64,000 bases of DNA from an uncultured Campylobacterales bacterium (GCA_947494995.1 CANLWY010000005.1:124001-188000); one strand, 5' to 3'. Positions 36,447-46,537 are shown, numbered from the stretch's first letter. Notes: generated from the letters alone by a model not told the origin. Program-made: numbers and translations.

Positions 36447-37632
36447 TTTTAATCCTTTTAAGGGCTTTATCTAATCTTTTAAATCCTTCACTTATTTCTT
36501 CTCTTGAAATAGTTAAAGGTGGCAAAAATCTTAAAATATTTCTACCAGACCTAAGAACTATTACACCCTCTTCTAATGCAACATTTATTATTTTAGGCAA
36601 TAAAAACTTATCTTTTAAAGGTAAACCTTTCATAAGACCGAGTCCAACCATCTGATTAAAAATATCATCATGATCCATAGATATTTTTAGCAGAGAGTAA
36701 GAGAAATAGTCTCTAATTTGATTTAGTGAACCACTTTTTTTATGTTCCTCTAAAAGTTCACAAACTTTTAAGCCTACTGTACAACTTAGATAATTTCCAC
36801 CAAAAGTACTTCCGTGATCCCCTGGCTGAAATATATCCTTATGTTTTGTCATAACAACACCAATGGAGATACCTCCACCTAAGCCTTTTGCAATAGTTAT
36901 AATATCTGGCTCAATTTCATAATAATTTGAGGCAAGAAAATCTCCTGTCCGATACACTCCTGTTTGAACCTCGTCAATAATTAAAAGAATATTTCTTTGT
37001 TTTAAATATTTAGCTAGTTTTTGTACTTCTTCTATTTCAAAAGGATAAATGCCTCCTTCACCTTGGACTAGTTCCATCATAACTGCTACTGTTTCTTCAT
37101 CAATACTACTATATATTTTATCAATATTACTATCAAAAGAGAAGCCATCTGGATAAGGCGCAAAATCCTTTTTATGAACTTTTTTTTGACCAGTTGCTTT
37201 TGCTGTTGCAATAGTTCTTCCATGAAAAGAATTTTCTAAAGTTAATACCTTAAATCTTCTTCCATTATAGTTCTTCTGTCCATATTTTCTTGCAATTTTT
37301 ATTGCACCTTCATTTGCTTCAGCCCCACTATTTGCAAAAAAACAAGACATGTTATATCCACTTAACTCAACTATTTTCTCAGCTAATTTAACTTGTGGTT
37401 CTATTGAAAAGAGATTTGAAATATGAGTAATATTTTCAACTTGTTTATGAATTATTTCAGTAATATCTTTATTTCCATGTCCTAAAGAAACAACTCCTAT
37501 ACCACTACCAAAGTCTATATATTCTTTCATAGTCTCATCATAAAGAGTTGAATTCTTTCCTTTAATGAAATTTACATATTTCTTATCATAAGTATTTAGA
37601 ATATATTTTCTATCTAATTTCTCTAAAGACAT
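36436..37632 (-). CDS. Class III aminotransferase, acetylornithine/ornithine type
   Basis: 398 residues. PLP enzyme. Motifs: FFANSGAEANEGAIKIARK, the ENSFHGRT block, LLIIDEVQTGVYRTG, and the PLP lysine in ITIAKGLGGG. Closest by eye to ArgD and related omega-aminotransferases. Both ends overlap MOSC genes (10 and 11 bases), which is unusual for argD and hints at a substrate other than acetylornithine. The annotation as argD is therefore left open. Confidence 0.88.
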   Translation of the reverse strand: MSLEKLDRKYILNTYDKKYVNFIKGKNSTLYDETMKEYIDFGSGIGVVSLGHGNKDITEIIHKQVENITHISNLFSIEPQVKLAEKIVELSGYNMSCFFANSGAEANEGAIKIARKYGQKNYNGRRFKVLTLENSFHGRTIATAKATGQKKVHKKDFAPYPDGFSFDSNIDKIYSSIDEETVAVMMELVQGEGGIYPFEIEEVQKLAKYLKQRNILLIIDEVQTGVYRTGDFLASNYYEIEPDIITIAKGLGGGISIGVVMTKHKDIFQPGDHGSTFGGNYLSCTVGLKVCELLEEHKKSGSLNQIRDYFSYSLLKISMDHDDIFNQMVGLGLMKGLPLKDKFLLPKIINVALEEGVIVLRSGRNILRFLPPLTISREEISEGFKRLDKALKRIKNEG

Positions 37633-38087
37633 TTGATTTCATCTCCAATATTAATAATTCCACTAGATATTACTTTTGCCCGCAATCCAGACTTATGAAT
37701 CATTTTTGTTAAGAATTCTTCTCCTAAGTCATCTGCTAACATTTTGCAAGGTTCACAAAGCCTCATTCCAAATAGTTTTACTCCATTTACTTCAAATTCT
37801 CTTCCAATTAAATTATTCAATTTTATACCAGTAGTTACTATATTTCTACGAAATAATCTATTTTCATAATTTAATCCAGTTAATTTATTAAAAGAGTCTA
37901 TTTCTTCTTTTTCAATTAAAGTCACATGAAAATCATTCTTGTCTTTTAACTTTTTAGAATAGCTTCCTATATTATTAAAGTACCTGTCACCAATAATACC
38001 TCTATTTTTAATAACTTTACATTTCTCTAAATTATATAATGGTTTTTTCGCATATTGTGCTACTAAAATTTCAATAACTTTTGCCAT
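37623..38087 (-). CDS. Small MOSC-domain protein
   Basis: 154 residues, short stand-alone MOSC domain. Motifs: KNRGIIGDRYF, VTLIEKEEIDSFN, NIVTTGIKLNNLIGREFEVN and MRLCEPCKML with a CxxC pair where the sulfur-carrying cysteine usually lies. The start is 1 base after the stop of a 45-residue ORF. Partner of the other MOSC protein in the same operon. Confidence 0.85.
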   Translation of the reverse strand: MAKVIEILVAQYAKKPLYNLEKCKVIKNRGIIGDRYFNNIGSYSKKLKDKNDFHVTLIEKEEIDSFNKLTGLNYENRLFRRNIVTTGIKLNNLIGREFEVNGVKLFGMRLCEPCKMLADDLGEEFLTKMIHKSGLRAKVISSGIINIGDEIKCL

Positions 38088-38088
38088 A

Positions 38089-38226
38089 TTATTTGCTTCT
38101 TTTATTTATATTTGTTACTTGTATATTAATTAATTTCATATATAACTTTTCTAAAAAATTAGTATGAGTATTACTCAATTTATATGCTTGTTCTACAATA
38201 AAAGTTACTAATTTTAATAATTTCAT
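38089..38226 (-). CDS. 45-residue ORF heading the MOSC operon
   Basis: Reads MKLLKLVTFIVEQAYKLSNT and ends in a basic NINKRSK tail. A perfect AAAGGAG lies 7 bases before the ATG (site at about 38234-38240). The stop is separated by 1 base from the MOSC ATG, so translation is probably coupled. There is no membrane helix, and the N-terminal part could form an amphipathic helix. Too short for family recognition. It may be a functional small protein or a translational leader. Confidence 0.55.
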   Translation of the reverse strand: MKLLKLVTFIVEQAYKLSNTHTNFLEKLYMKLINIQVTNINKRSK

Positions 38227-38248
38227 AATTTCTCCTTTCTTACAAAAA

Positions 38249-38551
38249 TCATTTTAATGCAGCAATAAACTTTGCTAATACCTTTATATTATCCTCAGAT
38301 AAAGAAGATACTTGTCCTTGCATAAGACCTTTCATTTCTTTACCGTAAGTACCTTCCTTATAACCTTTAAGAACAGTTTCAGTTTTATTAACATCCCAGC
38401 CTTTTATAACTTGAGATCTACCTAAAGCAACTTTTTCACCATTTGCACCATGGCATCCTGCACATTTTTTATATAATTCTGCGCCTTCATTTGCAAAAAG
38501 TGATATGGCACTTGTTACTAATACCCCTAATAGACTTTTTAACATTTTCAT
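38249..38551 (-). CDS. Monoheme cytochrome c (c553-like)
   Basis: 100 residues. Signal peptide to ANEG (about residue 21), heme motif CAGCH at about 31-35 and an axial Met candidate in MKGLMQGQV. Small periplasmic electron carrier. It lies next to the nitrite reductase region and could donate electrons to NirS or an oxidase. Ribosome site AAGGAG. Confidence 0.9.
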   Translation of the reverse strand: MKMLKSLLGVLVTSAISLFANEGAELYKKCAGCHGANGEKVALGRSQVIKGWDVNKTETVLKGYKEGTYGKEMKGLMQGQVSSLSEDNIKVLAKFIAALK

Positions 38552-38643
38552 ATTTACTCCTTATATATTTACAGAAGAATTATATTTATATATAAAAGTT
38601 ATACCAATAGATAATAAATACAATTTCTTATACTATTTATACA

Positions 38644-39219
38644 TTATTCTTTTATTTTCCAAGTTTGAATATAATTTTTTGCATGTTCATCTAAAAATTT
38701 CATTCTCTCTTTTCCTTTTGACATGGTTTTTCTATATTTTTTCATCTTTTCTAAAAAAATGTTTATATTATTTGGAATGATCTTTTCTAAAAATTTTCTA
38801 ATATACTTTGCTAATGCAGGAGATGCACCACTTGTAGAAACAGCAACTATCAAATCATCTTTTTTTACATATGAAGGAAAAATAAAATCACAATAATCAA
38901 TACTATCAACACTATTAACTAAACAATTTGGTAAAACCTTAGCTTCATTAAAAATTTTTTCTTGTACTATTAAATCATCTACTGCAACGATTACTATATT
39001 AAACTCTTTTATATCCATATCAATATATGGACGTTTTTCAAACTCCAAATTATTTATATTAATAAGAGCCATTATCTCATCGCTAAATTCGCAAGCAATA
39101 AGCTTGATAGATTTTGTAAAATCCAGTAAATGTAATAACTTCTCTTGAGCAATGTTTCCTCCACCTACAATTAATATTTTTTTATCTTTTAACTGAATAA
39201 ATACTGGGAAATAAGCCAT
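38644..39219 (-). CDS. Precorrin-2 dehydrogenase/siroheme synthase N-terminal type
   Basis: 191 residues, Met8/CysG N-terminal family. NAD-dependent oxidation of precorrin-2, possibly with iron insertion, giving siroheme. Begins MAYFPVFIQLKDKKILIVGG with the dinucleotide motif GGGNIAQEKLLHLL, then AVSTSGASPALAKYIRKFLE. Siroheme is the precursor of heme d1, and the gene is divergent from nirS, so it fits the heme d1 route with NirE and the fused decarboxylase. Confidence 0.9.
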   Translation of the reverse strand: MAYFPVFIQLKDKKILIVGGGNIAQEKLLHLLDFTKSIKLIACEFSDEIMALININNLEFEKRPYIDMDIKEFNIVIVAVDDLIVQEKIFNEAKVLPNCLVNSVDSIDYCDFIFPSYVKKDDLIVAVSTSGASPALAKYIRKFLEKIIPNNINIFLEKMKKYRKTMSKGKERMKFLDEHAKNYIQTWKIKE

Positions 39220-39295
39220 AAAAAATATCCTTTTTATTTAGTTTTTTCAAAAATATAGCATAAAAAATAGCTCAAAAATACATAAAAATAGGAAA

Positions 39296-39355
39296 TGTAC
39301 ATATATGACAACAGATTGTACAAACTAGTCATTGTTTAATATTTAATTCTAATAT
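39296..39355 (+). promoter_or_regulatory. nirS promoter with TGTACA / CATTG element
   Basis: TGTACA at 39296 and 39317, CATTG at 39330: offsets to CATTG of 34 and 13 bases. The same two offsets occur before the chemoreceptor at 42760, and the 34-base offset also before the MFS gene and thiD. A -10-like TATAAA/TAATAT follows at 39350-39358. This is not an FNR box (TTGAT-N4-ATCAA was not found). Confidence 0.65.
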
Positions 39356-39414
39356 AAAATTTTAATATTATTTAAAGAAATACCAAAATAAATTTGGTTT
39401 TAAAGGAGAAAATA

Positions 39415-40992
39415 ATGAAAACTAATAAATTAATTAGTAACGTAAAACATAGTTTGGTTGCCCTTTCTACACTTGGTGTATTACTAGGTACTATAACAAA
39501 TGCATTAGCTGAAGATTTTGATAAATCAGCTGCAGATGCATTATATATTGAGAACTGTGCATCTTGTCATGGTGCTGATAGAGGTGGATTTATCGGACCT
39601 GCACTAACAATTGAAAAATATGATATGATGCCAATATCTGGTCTTGAGGCAATGATTGCTGAGGGAACAGCAAATACATTAATGCCTCCATGGAAACATA
39701 GATTAAATAAGCAACAAATTAATACTCTTGCAAAACTAATCAAAGATTACCCACAAGAAGATTTAAAATGGGATAAAAGAGATATTCAACATTCTTTAAT
39801 TATTGATGTAGCAGATGAATCTAAATTACCTAAAAAACCATCTAAAGAAATTGGTAAAATCAATGATCTAATGGCTGTTATTAGTAGAGGTACTTACTCG
39901 AATGGAAAAGACGCAAAAGTTGTATTCTTCAATAAGAAAAATGAAATTGTAGGTGAAATTATCACGAGAGATGCTCCACATGTAATTAATTTTGATCCTA
40001 AAAATAGAAGATGGGCATACATTAAAACTGATGGAGGTAGAGTATTCAAAGTTGATTTATATTCTATGCAAATTGTAAGAAGTATAAAGGTAGGTTATAC
40101 AGGACCATCATTAGCAGTCTCATATGATGGTAAATATGTTGCTACAGGTTCATTTGTTCCAAATAGTGCAGTGATTTTAGATGCAAAAACACTTATGCCT
40201 GTAAAAGTTATGAAACTTGAAGGGCTAGATTCTGATGGTAAATATGTTGAATCTAACTCAGGAAGTATTACTGCTTCCCCATATAATAATATGATTGCAT
40301 TTACCCTAGAAGATTCAGGGCAAGTTTGGTTGGTTGATACAATGAAAGAAGATTTACCAATTACAAAAATTAGAAATGTAGGTCGTCATTTACATGATTC
40401 ATTTTTAACACCTGATGGTAAAAATTTTATTGTTGCGGCATACGATGATAATAAACTTGCTGTAATTGACTTAGAAAAAAAAGAAAAAATAAAAGATATT
40501 GAAGCAGGTTGTACACCTCATACTGGTTCAGGAGCAATTACAAAAATTGGCTCTAAATTAATAGGATTTGGAACTAACTTTGGAAGCGGATCATCATGCA
40601 AAAAAACAGTTGTAACTGCATTTGATGCAAAAACATTTGATGTTATTAAACAAATAGAAGTTTCAGGGGGTACAGAATCACCTGCTGCACATCCTAAAGC
40701 TCCTTATGTAGCAGTAGATATTATTAGTGATAAAGGGAAGAAAGATGGAAGAATTGAATTCATCGATAAAAAAACTTTAGAAGTTGTAAAAACTGTTGAT
40801 ATTGGTGGACATTCTCACTTCCCTGAATATACAGCAAATGGTAAATACCTATATGTAAGTTCTGGATATCAAGGTAATAAGTTAGTAATCTTAGATTCTA
40901 AAACACTTAAAACTGTTAAAACTGTAGATATGGAAGTTCCAGCAGGAATTTTCTCTGCAGCTAGACCTGATAATGTAGTTGTTGGTAACTAA
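39415..40992 (+). CDS. nirS: Cytochrome cd1 nitrite reductase
   Basis: 525 residues from ATG 39415 (AAAGGAG at 39402-39408). An in-frame TTG at 39394 lies before the ribosome site and is not used. Signal peptide to about residue 32 (NALA). Heme c motif CASCHG, then the eight-bladed d1 propeller (RHLHDSFLTPDGKNF, PHTGSGAITKIGSKL, HPKAPYVAVD, GHSHFPEY). Periplasmic enzyme reducing nitrite to nitric oxide. It is monocistronic with a terminator. No nor genes were seen in the window. Confidence 0.96.
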   Translation: MKTNKLISNVKHSLVALSTLGVLLGTITNALAEDFDKSAADALYIENCASCHGADRGGFIGPALTIEKYDMMPISGLEAMIAEGTANTLMPPWKHRLNKQQINTLAKLIKDYPQEDLKWDKRDIQHSLIIDVADESKLPKKPSKEIGKINDLMAVISRGTYSNGKDAKVVFFNKKNEIVGEIITRDAPHVINFDPKNRRWAYIKTDGGRVFKVDLYSMQIVRSIKVGYTGPSLAVSYDGKYVATGSFVPNSAVILDAKTLMPVKVMKLEGLDSDGKYVESNSGSITASPYNNMIAFTLEDSGQVWLVDTMKEDLPITKIRNVGRHLHDSFLTPDGKNFIVAAYDDNKLAVIDLEKKEKIKDIEAGCTPHTGSGAITKIGSKLIGFGTNFGSGSSCKKTVVTAFDAKTFDVIKQIEVSGGTESPAAHPKAPYVAVDIISDKGKKDGRIEFIDKKTLEVVKTVDIGGHSHFPEYTANGKYLYVSSGYQGNKLVILDSKTLKTVKTVDMEVPAGIFSAARPDNVVVGN

Positions 40993-41012
40993 AAGTAATA
41001 GACTCATTCAAA

Positions 41013-41048
41013 AAAACAATACTACCCCCTTTAGTAGTATTGTTTTTT
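41013..41048 (+). terminator. Terminator after nirS
   Basis: AAAACAATACTA (41013-41024) pairs with TAGTATTGTTTT (41035-41046), followed by more T-residues. Confidence 0.85.
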
Positions 41049-41061
41049 ATTAAACCTTATT

Positions 41062-42411
41062 ATGACAAAAACTAACAAACTTATCACAGAAAATATAGAT
41101 GTTTTATTAAAAAAAATTGCCTTTCCTGCAGCTACTGGGCTAATATTTAATACTTTATATCATCTCATTGATACTATCTATGTAAGTAAAATATCTACGC
41201 AATCTCTTTCATCTTTATCTTTTTGTTCTATGCTTTTATTTTTTATTTTAGCTATAAACTTTGGTTTGACAATTGCAACAAGAATTCAAATTGGCTATTA
41301 CATAGGGAAAAAGAAAGATAAACTTATAAAAATAATTATTGGAAACAGCTTATTTTTAGCGCTTTTCATAGCTTTTTTTCTAAGTATTATCTTAAATGTC
41401 TTTCTAGAAGAGATATTTCTACTAATGGGTGCTAAAGATGATATTCTTTACTTTGCAATTGATTATATGCAGATTATAATATTTAGTATAGTTCCAATGT
41501 TTTTAAGTCTAAACATAAATGCAATTTTATCTGCACATGGAGATACAAGAACATATAGAAACATTCAATTTATTGGACTATTTTTAAATATAATACTAAA
41601 TCCTCTTTTCATATATGGTTTCTCCTTTATTCCAAATTTTGGCTTTTCTGGAGTTGCAATCTCAACATTATTAATACACTGCATAATTTTTATCTATATG
41701 TTAATATATTTATATTTTAAACAATTAATAAATATCTCTAAAATACTCAAGTATATACCTTCTAAAAAAATATTAAAAAGCCTATTCCAACAGGCATATC
41801 CTTCAAGTTTAAATATGATTATTATGTCTATAGGAAATATTCTTTTAATCTCTTTCATTTCATTTTATGATTATAAAGCAGTTGCAGGTTTTGGTATTGG
41901 ATATAGAATTGAGCAACTAATACTTTTACCGATGCTAGGAATAAATGTTGCTATTACGGTTCTTGTTTCAACTAACTATGGAGCAAAAAAAATTGATAGA
42001 ATAGAAGAGATATTTAATAAATCTTTTAAATATGGAGCTTTTATAAGTATATTTGGAATAATTATATTAACAACTTTTGGACATTCTATTCTCTTACTAT
42101 TTGATAAAGATGTAACTGTTATTGATACAGCGTATAAATATATAGTTTATAAATCTTTTGCGTTTATGGGAACTTCATTAATATTTATTTGTACAGCAAT
42201 GATTCAAGCAATAAGAAAGCCTAAAATAATTCCTCTTATAAACTTTATAAGACAAATTATCGTACCCTCTATTGTTTTTTACATCATTATTTTTATGCTA
42301 AATTTTGACATCTCAAAAATTTGGTTTAGCATAATTGTAATTACTTATTCAACAGCACTTTACCTACTTATTTACTTAAAAAAAGAACTTAAAGAATTAA
42401 AAAAATACTAA
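41062..42411 (+). CDS. MATE-family efflux transporter
   Basis: 449 residues, about 12 membrane helices in two similar halves. N-terminal IAFPAATGLIFNTLYHLIDTIYVSK is the typical MATE opening (here FPAATGLIFNTLYHLIDTIY). Exports drugs or metabolites using sodium or protons. It lies directly after the nirS terminator with no clear ribosome site (the ATG is in an AT-rich stretch), so expression may be weak. No functional link to denitrification is visible. Confidence 0.88.
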   Translation: MTKTNKLITENIDVLLKKIAFPAATGLIFNTLYHLIDTIYVSKISTQSLSSLSFCSMLLFFILAINFGLTIATRIQIGYYIGKKKDKLIKIIIGNSLFLALFIAFFLSIILNVFLEEIFLLMGAKDDILYFAIDYMQIIIFSIVPMFLSLNINAILSAHGDTRTYRNIQFIGLFLNIILNPLFIYGFSFIPNFGFSGVAISTLLIHCIIFIYMLIYLYFKQLINISKILKYIPSKKILKSLFQQAYPSSLNMIIMSIGNILLISFISFYDYKAVAGFGIGYRIEQLILLPMLGINVAITVLVSTNYGAKKIDRIEEIFNKSFKYGAFISIFGIIILTTFGHSILLLFDKDVTVIDTAYKYIVYKSFAFMGTSLIFICTAMIQAIRKPKIIPLINFIRQIIVPSIVFYIIIFMLNFDISKIWFSIIVITYSTALYLLIYLKKELKELKKY

Positions 42412-42447
42412 ATTAAATGACTATATTTATATATGATAAAAAAATAA

Positions 42448-42510
42448 TGTACAAACTATATAAAGAAATGTACAAATTGTTCATTGTAAACAATTACAAA
42501 AAATTGTAAT
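42448..42510 (+). promoter_or_regulatory. Chemoreceptor upstream region with TGTACA / CATTG element
   Basis: TGTACA at 42448 and 42469 and CATTG at 42482 repeat the nirS arrangement exactly (offsets 34 and 13). A -10-like TGTAAT lies at 42505-42510. The remaining part of the 347-base gap to the gene holds no recognisable feature, so the leader would be about 240 bases long unless another promoter (for example CATAAT near 42676) is used. Confidence 0.55.
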
Positions 42511-42759
42511 CTGCAGTAGCTTAAGTAATAAAGTAATTTTTGTTTCAAGTAATAATCGACTACTCATGAATAATATAATTTATTTATATTATTTGATCAT
42601 AGAGATAAGATTTTAAGTATAGTCTAATTACTTCAATCCTTCCTCTGTAAAAAATTATATTTTATTTTGCTATTGCATAATAAAACTAGACAAAACTTAA
42701 TCATTTAAATACTTTTGCTTATAGTAAATTAATATATTTAGTAATTAAAGGAGAATTAA

Positions 42760-44628
42760 ATGTTACATAATATTAAAATTTCAAGGAAATTATATTTTGG
42801 TTTTAGTTTAATTATTCTAATTATACTATCCATTACTTTTATTGGGATAAATGAAGTAAATTCAATAAACAAACTGAATAGCGTAATTGAAAATAATTTA
42901 CTTAAGCAGAGATATTCAATTAATTTTAGGGGTAGTGTTCACGATAGAGCTATTGCAATTAGAGATATAGTATTAGCAAAAAACAAAACAGATAAACTTT
43001 TTCAAGACTCATTATCTGATATAAAAAAACTTGAAATTTTTTATATTAACTCTGCAAAAGCATTAGATAAAATATTTGCTCAAAATACGAATGTAGATAT
43101 AAAAGAAAGAAAAATATTGAGAAAAATAAAAGATATAGAAGTTAAAACATTACCTTTGATTAAAGATATAATTAACTCAAAAATAAAAAATGATCATAGA
43201 GAAGGAAGAGAAATTTTAATAAAACAAGCAAGAGATAATTTTACAATATGGTTAAAAGTAATTAATGAATTTATTGATTATGAAGAAGAAAAAAATCGTA
43301 AATTATCTATTAAAGCAAAAAATATTGCTAGTGAATTTTCTTCCTTAATGATTACTTCGTTAATTATAGCTCTTATTATTGGTATATTCGTAGCTTACTT
43401 CATTTCTAATAATTTGATTAAGTCTGTAAATAAAGTACAATTAGGGCTTCAAGGTTTTTTTGACTTTCTAAATAAAAAAACAAAAGACTCTGCATTTGTT
43501 GAATTAAATAGTAAAGATGAATTTGGGGAAATGGCCTTAACTATCAACGAAAATATTAAGCATATTAGAAGATCTATTGTTGACAATGACAATTTTGTAA
43601 AAGATGTGACTAGTTTTGCAAAAGAGTTAGGGAAAGGGAATTTTTTAGCAAAAATTGAAAAAACTCCAGATACAGATTCTTTATTAGAACTAAAAGAAAT
43701 TTTTACAAATATGCAAAAAGAGCTAGAGTCATCTATTTCCAATTCTATTCCTTTATTATTAAATGTTTTAGAAAAATACAATAAAAAAGATTTCACAGCA
43801 AAGTCTTCTGATACAAAAGCAAAAGTTTCTATTGCTATAAATAAACTAGGAGAGGTAATTTCAGAACTTCTAAAAAACTCTTATAATATAGGAAAAACAT
43901 TAGAAGATGCATCATCAATACTAATTACAAATGTTGAAGAATTAGATGAAAGTTCAAAAGAAGCATCAACTTCACTAAAGCAAACATCAAATGCATTAGA
44001 AAAAATCACACAAACTATAAAAAGTAATTCTTCAAATGTTAACAAAATGTCTAAGTTTTCAAAAGAGCTTGATAGTTCTGCAAAAGAAGGACAAACTCTT
44101 GCAAAAAACACTAGTCAATCAATGCTAGAAATAGAAGAACAAGTAAAAACAATAAATGATGCTATTAGTGTTATTGACCAAATTGCATTTCAAACAAATA
44201 TTTTATCGCTTAATGCTGCTGTAGAGGCTGCAACAGCAGGTGAAGCAGGGAAAGGTTTTGCAGTTGTTGCACAAGAGGTTAGAAATTTAGCAAATAGAAG
44301 TGCTGAAGCAGCAAAAGAAATAAAAAATATAGTAGAACAGGCAACACAAAAAGCAAGTTATGGTAAATCAATTAGTGATAAAATGATTGCTGGATATGAT
44401 GAATTACTAGAGAATATCAAAAGAACTGTAGGAATTATTTGTGAAATTGAAGAGACATCAAATGAACAAGAAAAAGAGATTTTTCAAATTAATGATGAAA
44501 TGTCATTACTAAATAACCAAATATTAAAAAATACTAAAATTTCAAGTAAAACAAAAGAAATTGCTTTTAAAACAGATTCAATTGCTAAAGAAATTGTATT
44601 AAATTTAAGAGACAAAAAGTTTATATAG
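42760..44628 (+). CDS. Methyl-accepting chemotaxis protein with four-helix-bundle sensor
   Basis: 622 residues. First membrane helix at 12-28, a periplasmic all-helical 4HB_MCP-type domain (about 30-185, with [18 protein letters not shown]), second helix 193-213, HAMP region, then the signalling core [20 protein letters not shown], which is nearly identical to that of the 31307 receptor. Its promoter shares the nirS element, so it may sense nitrite, nitrogen oxides or energy state (inference). Confidence 0.9.
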   Translation: MLHNIKISRKLYFGFSLIILIILSITFIGINEVNSINKLNSVIENNLLKQRYSINFRGSVHDRAIAIRDIVLAKNKTDKLFQDSLSDIKKLEIFYINSAKALDKIFAQNTNVDIKERKILRKIKDIEVKTLPLIKDIINSKIKNDHREGREILIKQARDNFTIWLKVINEFIDYEEEKNRKLSIKAKNIASEFSSLMITSLIIALIIGIFVAYFISNNLIKSVNKVQLGLQGFFDFLNKKTKDSAFVELNSKDEFGEMALTINENIKHIRRSIVDNDNFVKDVTSFAKELGKGNFLAKIEKTPDTDSLLELKEIFTNMQKELESSISNSIPLLLNVLEKYNKKDFTAKSSDTKAKVSIAINKLGEVISELLKNSYNIGKTLEDASSILITNVEELDESSKEASTSLKQTSNALEKITQTIKSNSSNVNKMSKFSKELDSSAKEGQTLAKNTSQSMLEIEEQVKTINDAISVIDQIAFQTNILSLNAAVEAATAGEAGKGFAVVAQEVRNLANRSAEAAKEIKNIVEQATQKASYGKSISDKMIAGYDELLENIKRTVGIICEIEETSNEQEKEIFQINDEMSLLNNQILKNTKISSKTKEIAFKTDSIAKEIVLNLRDKKFI

Positions 44629-44683
44629 TAATATTATTATAAAAAAAGAAACATAAAAAAGAATTCTTTCTATGATTTATTAA

Positions 44684-44715
44684 GTGACAAAGAGAAGTAT
44701 TCTTCTTTTTATCAC
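44684..44715. terminator. Hairpin between convergent chemoreceptor and nirDLGH genes
   Basis: GTGACAAAGAGAAG and CTTCTTTTTATCAC pair with one mismatch and one G-T around TATT. It may end transcription from both sides. Confidence 0.6.
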
Positions 44716-45719
44716 TAGTTCAAACGACAGTAGAAATTCTCCCACTCTTTCTCACTATTAGTAAAATATTCTAATCTTACCTTTTTAAATTCCCTTGATG
44801 AATATAGAGGCATATAAGACTTAGCATTTATTTCTTTATTTATTTCATCAATTACAGATTGTGTATCCTCACTTGTTTTTCCATGAATCATTGTAAATAA
44901 ACTATATGGCCAGTTTCTATATCTAGGTCTTAAATAACAATGACTAACAGCAGTAAATGCTGCTGCTAATTCTCCAGCTTCCATCGGATCTTTATCTTTT
45001 AATTCCCATACTACCATAGCATTTGCATTAAAACCTGCATTTCTATGATATAAAATTGCAGAGAATCTTCTCATTATTCCACTTTTTTTCAAATCATTAA
45101 TTACTTCAAAGAATTTTTCATAAGTAATATTATGCTTTTCTATAATCTCTTTAAAAGGCTCAGATACAATTGATATATCATATTGTAAATCTTTTATTAA
45201 TGTAAAATGTAAAGGAGTCAGCTCTATATCAACTTTTTCATGCTTTTTTACAACTTCTTTTTTCTTTTCTTTTCCTGTTGTATCAAGTTTTACAGCAATT
45301 TTAAACATCTTTAATGTTGGTAATAATATGTAATCTTCTGCATTTGTTAGCTTTGCTAATCTTTTTACGGTATCTTCAAGTCTCATATTACTACTAGGTG
45401 ATACTGCAATTGTAAACCATATATTAAAAGAGTGATTTCTTTCATAATTGTGAGAAACACCTGGGTGAGCATTTATTATTGATGTTGCTTCTTCAATATT
45501 TGCTTCATCTATTTTAAAAGCGACTAAAGATGATTTATATCCTAAACTTTTTGTATCAAAAATTGCTGATATTTGTCGTATCATCTTATTTTCTTTTTGC
45601 TCTCTTATTATAGAGATCACTTTATCTTCACTAACTCCAAGATTTTTTCCTATAGATTCAAATGGTTTCTTAACCATGGGAAAATCTTTTTGAATCATAT
45701 ATAAAATTTCATCTATCAT
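44715..45719 (-). CDS. Fused siroheme decarboxylase (NirDL-NirGH type)
   Basis: 334 residues made of two Lrp/AsnC-like units: residues 1-150 (winged helix, EQKENKMIRQISAIFD, HPGVSHNYERNHSFNIWFT) and about 165-334 (LKKSGIMRRFSAILYHRNAG, VSHCYLRPRYRNWPYSLFTM). These histidine- and arginine-rich signatures mark siroheme decarboxylases rather than regulators. It removes two acetate carboxyls from siroheme in heme d1 synthesis. Many bacteria use separate subunits. Here both halves are one chain. Last gene of the nirCJFE-araC operon. Confidence 0.9.
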   Translation of the reverse strand: MIDEILYMIQKDFPMVKKPFESIGKNLGVSEDKVISIIREQKENKMIRQISAIFDTKSLGYKSSLVAFKIDEANIEEATSIINAHPGVSHNYERNHSFNIWFTIAVSPSSNMRLEDTVKRLAKLTNAEDYILLPTLKMFKIAVKLDTTGKEKKKEVVKKHEKVDIELTPLHFTLIKDLQYDISIVSEPFKEIIEKHNITYEKFFEVINDLKKSGIMRRFSAILYHRNAGFNANAMVVWELKDKDPMEAGELAAAFTAVSHCYLRPRYRNWPYSLFTMIHGKTSEDTQSVIDEINKEINAKSYMPLYSSREFKKVRLEYFTNSEKEWENFYCRLN

Positions 45720-45723
45720 TATT

Positions 45724-46536
45724 CTATCCTATTAGGGTATTTTTATTTCTAAAAGCTTGAGGACAAGAACCATTATATTTTTTAAAATATCTTGAAAAAT
45801 GTCCTACTTCTTGAAAACCAAGTTTTTCAGAAACTTCTTTTATTGTCAAATCCCGACTATATACGAGCTCTCTTTTAGCTTCAACTATTACTCGTTCAAT
45901 AATTAAAGAAGACAAAGTTTTATCTAAATCTTTTTTTGTAAGCTCATTTAATCTTTTTGTAGTAAGCTCTAGTTTATCAGCATAAAACTTTGCAGATTTC
46001 TCTTCTACAAAATTGGCTTCAATAAGAGAATTCAATTTATAAATTCTTGGATCTCTTGATATTGACTTGTTATTATTAACCTTATTTCTATTTATGTAAA
46101 ACAAAAAAAGATTAAATATTCTAGATGTTAATTCTTTTCTATTACTTAATTCATGTTTTATCATATGAGTTAAACAACTTAAATGTTTTGTTGTATCTTC
46201 ATCAATTTCAATTAAACAAGTATGAATATCAAACAATTTAGTTAATATTTTTTTATGAAAAAGGAAGTCTTCTGAAAACCAAATTATATATCCATCATAT
46301 TCACCATTAAAATCATCCAATATCCATTCATGGATTTGATGCGGTCTTATTAGATATACAGAATTTTCTTTAAACTCATGGGTTTCAAAATCTACCTTAT
46401 GCTTTCCTCTTCCTTTTGTAATATAGATAATCTCGTAAAACTCATGACGATGAGCCTTAAAATACTCTTTTTTATGCTCTTCACCAATGACTATTAATCT
46501 AAATGAGTCAAAAGAGTCAAATGATAAGCGTTCCAT
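45724..46536 (-). CDS. AraC-family regulator inside the heme d1 operon
   Basis: 270 residues. N-terminal cupin-like ligand domain (HRHEFYEIIYITKGRGKHKVD, read here as HEFYEIIYITKGRG; then RPHQIHEWI). C-terminal double helix-turn-helix (AKFYADKLELTTKRLNEL, LTIKEVSEKLGFQEVGHFSR). It is placed between nirE and the decarboxylase with 1- and 4-base gaps. It is a paralogue of the regulator at 53791, with the same ligand-domain layout. Likely activates the TGTACA/CATTG promoters of the region (inference). Confidence 0.9.
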   Translation of the reverse strand: MERLSFDSFDSFRLIVIGEEHKKEYFKAHRHEFYEIIYITKGRGKHKVDFETHEFKENSVYLIRPHQIHEWILDDFNGEYDGYIIWFSEDFLFHKKILTKLFDIHTCLIEIDEDTTKHLSCLTHMIKHELSNRKELTSRIFNLFLFYINRNKVNNNKSISRDPRIYKLNSLIEANFVEEKSAKFYADKLELTTKRLNELTKKDLDKTLSSLIIERVIVEAKRELVYSRDLTIKEVSEKLGFQEVGHFSRYFKKYNGSCPQAFRNKNTLIG

Positions 46537-46537
46537 T

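Noticed and set aside
39296-39340. FNR/DNR-type box before nirS
   Set aside because: No TTGAT-N4-ATCAA-like sequence is present. The repeated word is TGTACA with CATTG.
39394-39414. Longer NirS N-terminus from TTG 39394
   Set aside because: The ribosome site AAAGGAG lies inside this extension and points to ATG 39415, which also gives a clean signal peptide.
44715-45719. Two-domain AsnC/Lrp transcription regulator
   Set aside because: The histidine-rich siroheme decarboxylase signatures and the place in the heme d1 operon point to an enzyme.
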